Shown here in pieces: positions 5,309 through 5,401 of a DNA stretch of 5,401 bases. Below the pieces are notes generated by a model. That model was not told the origin of the DNA and searched no databases. It saw only the letters and a list, made by a program, of their open reading frames with translations. The translations under genes were made by a program, and so were the position numbers. This DNA comes from Burkholderiales bacterium. Its GTDB lineage: Bacteria > Pseudomonadota > Gammaproteobacteria > Burkholderiales > SG8-39. The stretch spans positions 1 through 5,401 of the forward strand of contig SXNB01000050.1 of assembly GCA_005777205.1 (NCBI GenBank), given 5' to 3'. Every line of letters starts with the position of its first letter. The first letter of the stretch is position 1.

Positions 5309-5401
5309 ATGGAAGCCTTCGCCAAGGAAACGATCCCGGTCAGCCTCGAAGAGGAGATGCGCCGGTCGTACCTCGACTACGCCATGAGCGTCATCGTCGG
5401 G
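5309..5401 (+). CDS. gyrA: DNA gyrase subunit A (first 31 codons)
   Basis: Breakage-and-rejoining subunit of DNA gyrase, which introduces negative supercoils as an A2B2 tetramer with GyrB. The 31 residues visible, including AKETIPVSLEEEMRRSYLDY and AMSVIVG, match the highly conserved GyrA N-terminus (I.V.LE.EM..SYLDYAMSVIVGRALPD). The quinolone-resistance region and catalytic Tyr are beyond the window. A purine-rich AAAAAGAG lies five bases ahead of the ATG and is a plausible ribosome binding site. It is transcribed divergently from the deaminase gene. Confidence 0.97.
   Translation, partial: MEAFAKETIPVSLEEEMRRSYLDYAMSVIVG

Overview
The window reads as the chromosome of a GC-rich betaproteobacterium carrying the edge of an integrated genetic element. 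The phylogenetic cue is the tmRNA tag ANDERFALAA, which is typical of Betaproteobacteria. Supporting cues are a short barrel-less OmpA with a Trp/Cys-rich N-terminus and the cluster gyrA / OmpA / UbiG / HAD phosphatase. A genus cannot be named from this sequence alone.

Layout, left to right. Positions 1-1124 (- strand) hold the first 374 codons of a P4-type (DUF4102) tyrosine integrase; its C-terminus, with the catalytic Tyr, lies beyond base 1. Positions 1125-1257 form a compact control region with a likely int promoter, an iterated ATACCCCC motif, a short inverted repeat and a strong terminator facing away from ssrA. Positions 1258-1625 (- strand) are a complete one-piece tmRNA gene (ssrA). 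Its CCA end abuts the integrase region, so ssrA is very probably the attachment site and the element/chromosome junction lies at or just inside the tmRNA 3' end. From there rightwards the DNA is core chromosome: an HAD phosphatase (MupP/Gph type, 1664-2302), ubiG (2295-2996), an ompA-family gene (3072-3731) and an MTA/SAH deaminase-type amidohydrolase (3796-5115), all on the - strand. The first 31 codons of gyrA follow on the + strand from 5309.

How the genes relate. ubiG and the phosphatase overlap by 8 bp and are probably co-translated. ompA has its own promoter, ribosome binding site and a 12-bp-stem terminator, so it looks like a separate transcription unit. The deaminase and gyrA are divergently transcribed from a 193-bp spacer. 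UbiG (ubiquinone O-methylation) and the deaminase (handling of methylthioadenosine or S-adenosylhomocysteine) both connect to S-adenosylmethionine chemistry. The phosphatase probably serves peptidoglycan recycling (MupP) or glycolate salvage (Gph). The OmpA protein probably ties the outer membrane to peptidoglycan.

Most of the window is ordinary housekeeping DNA. The part worth attention is the ssrA junction and the repeat-studded integrase control region; any cargo of the element lies outside the window, left of position 1.
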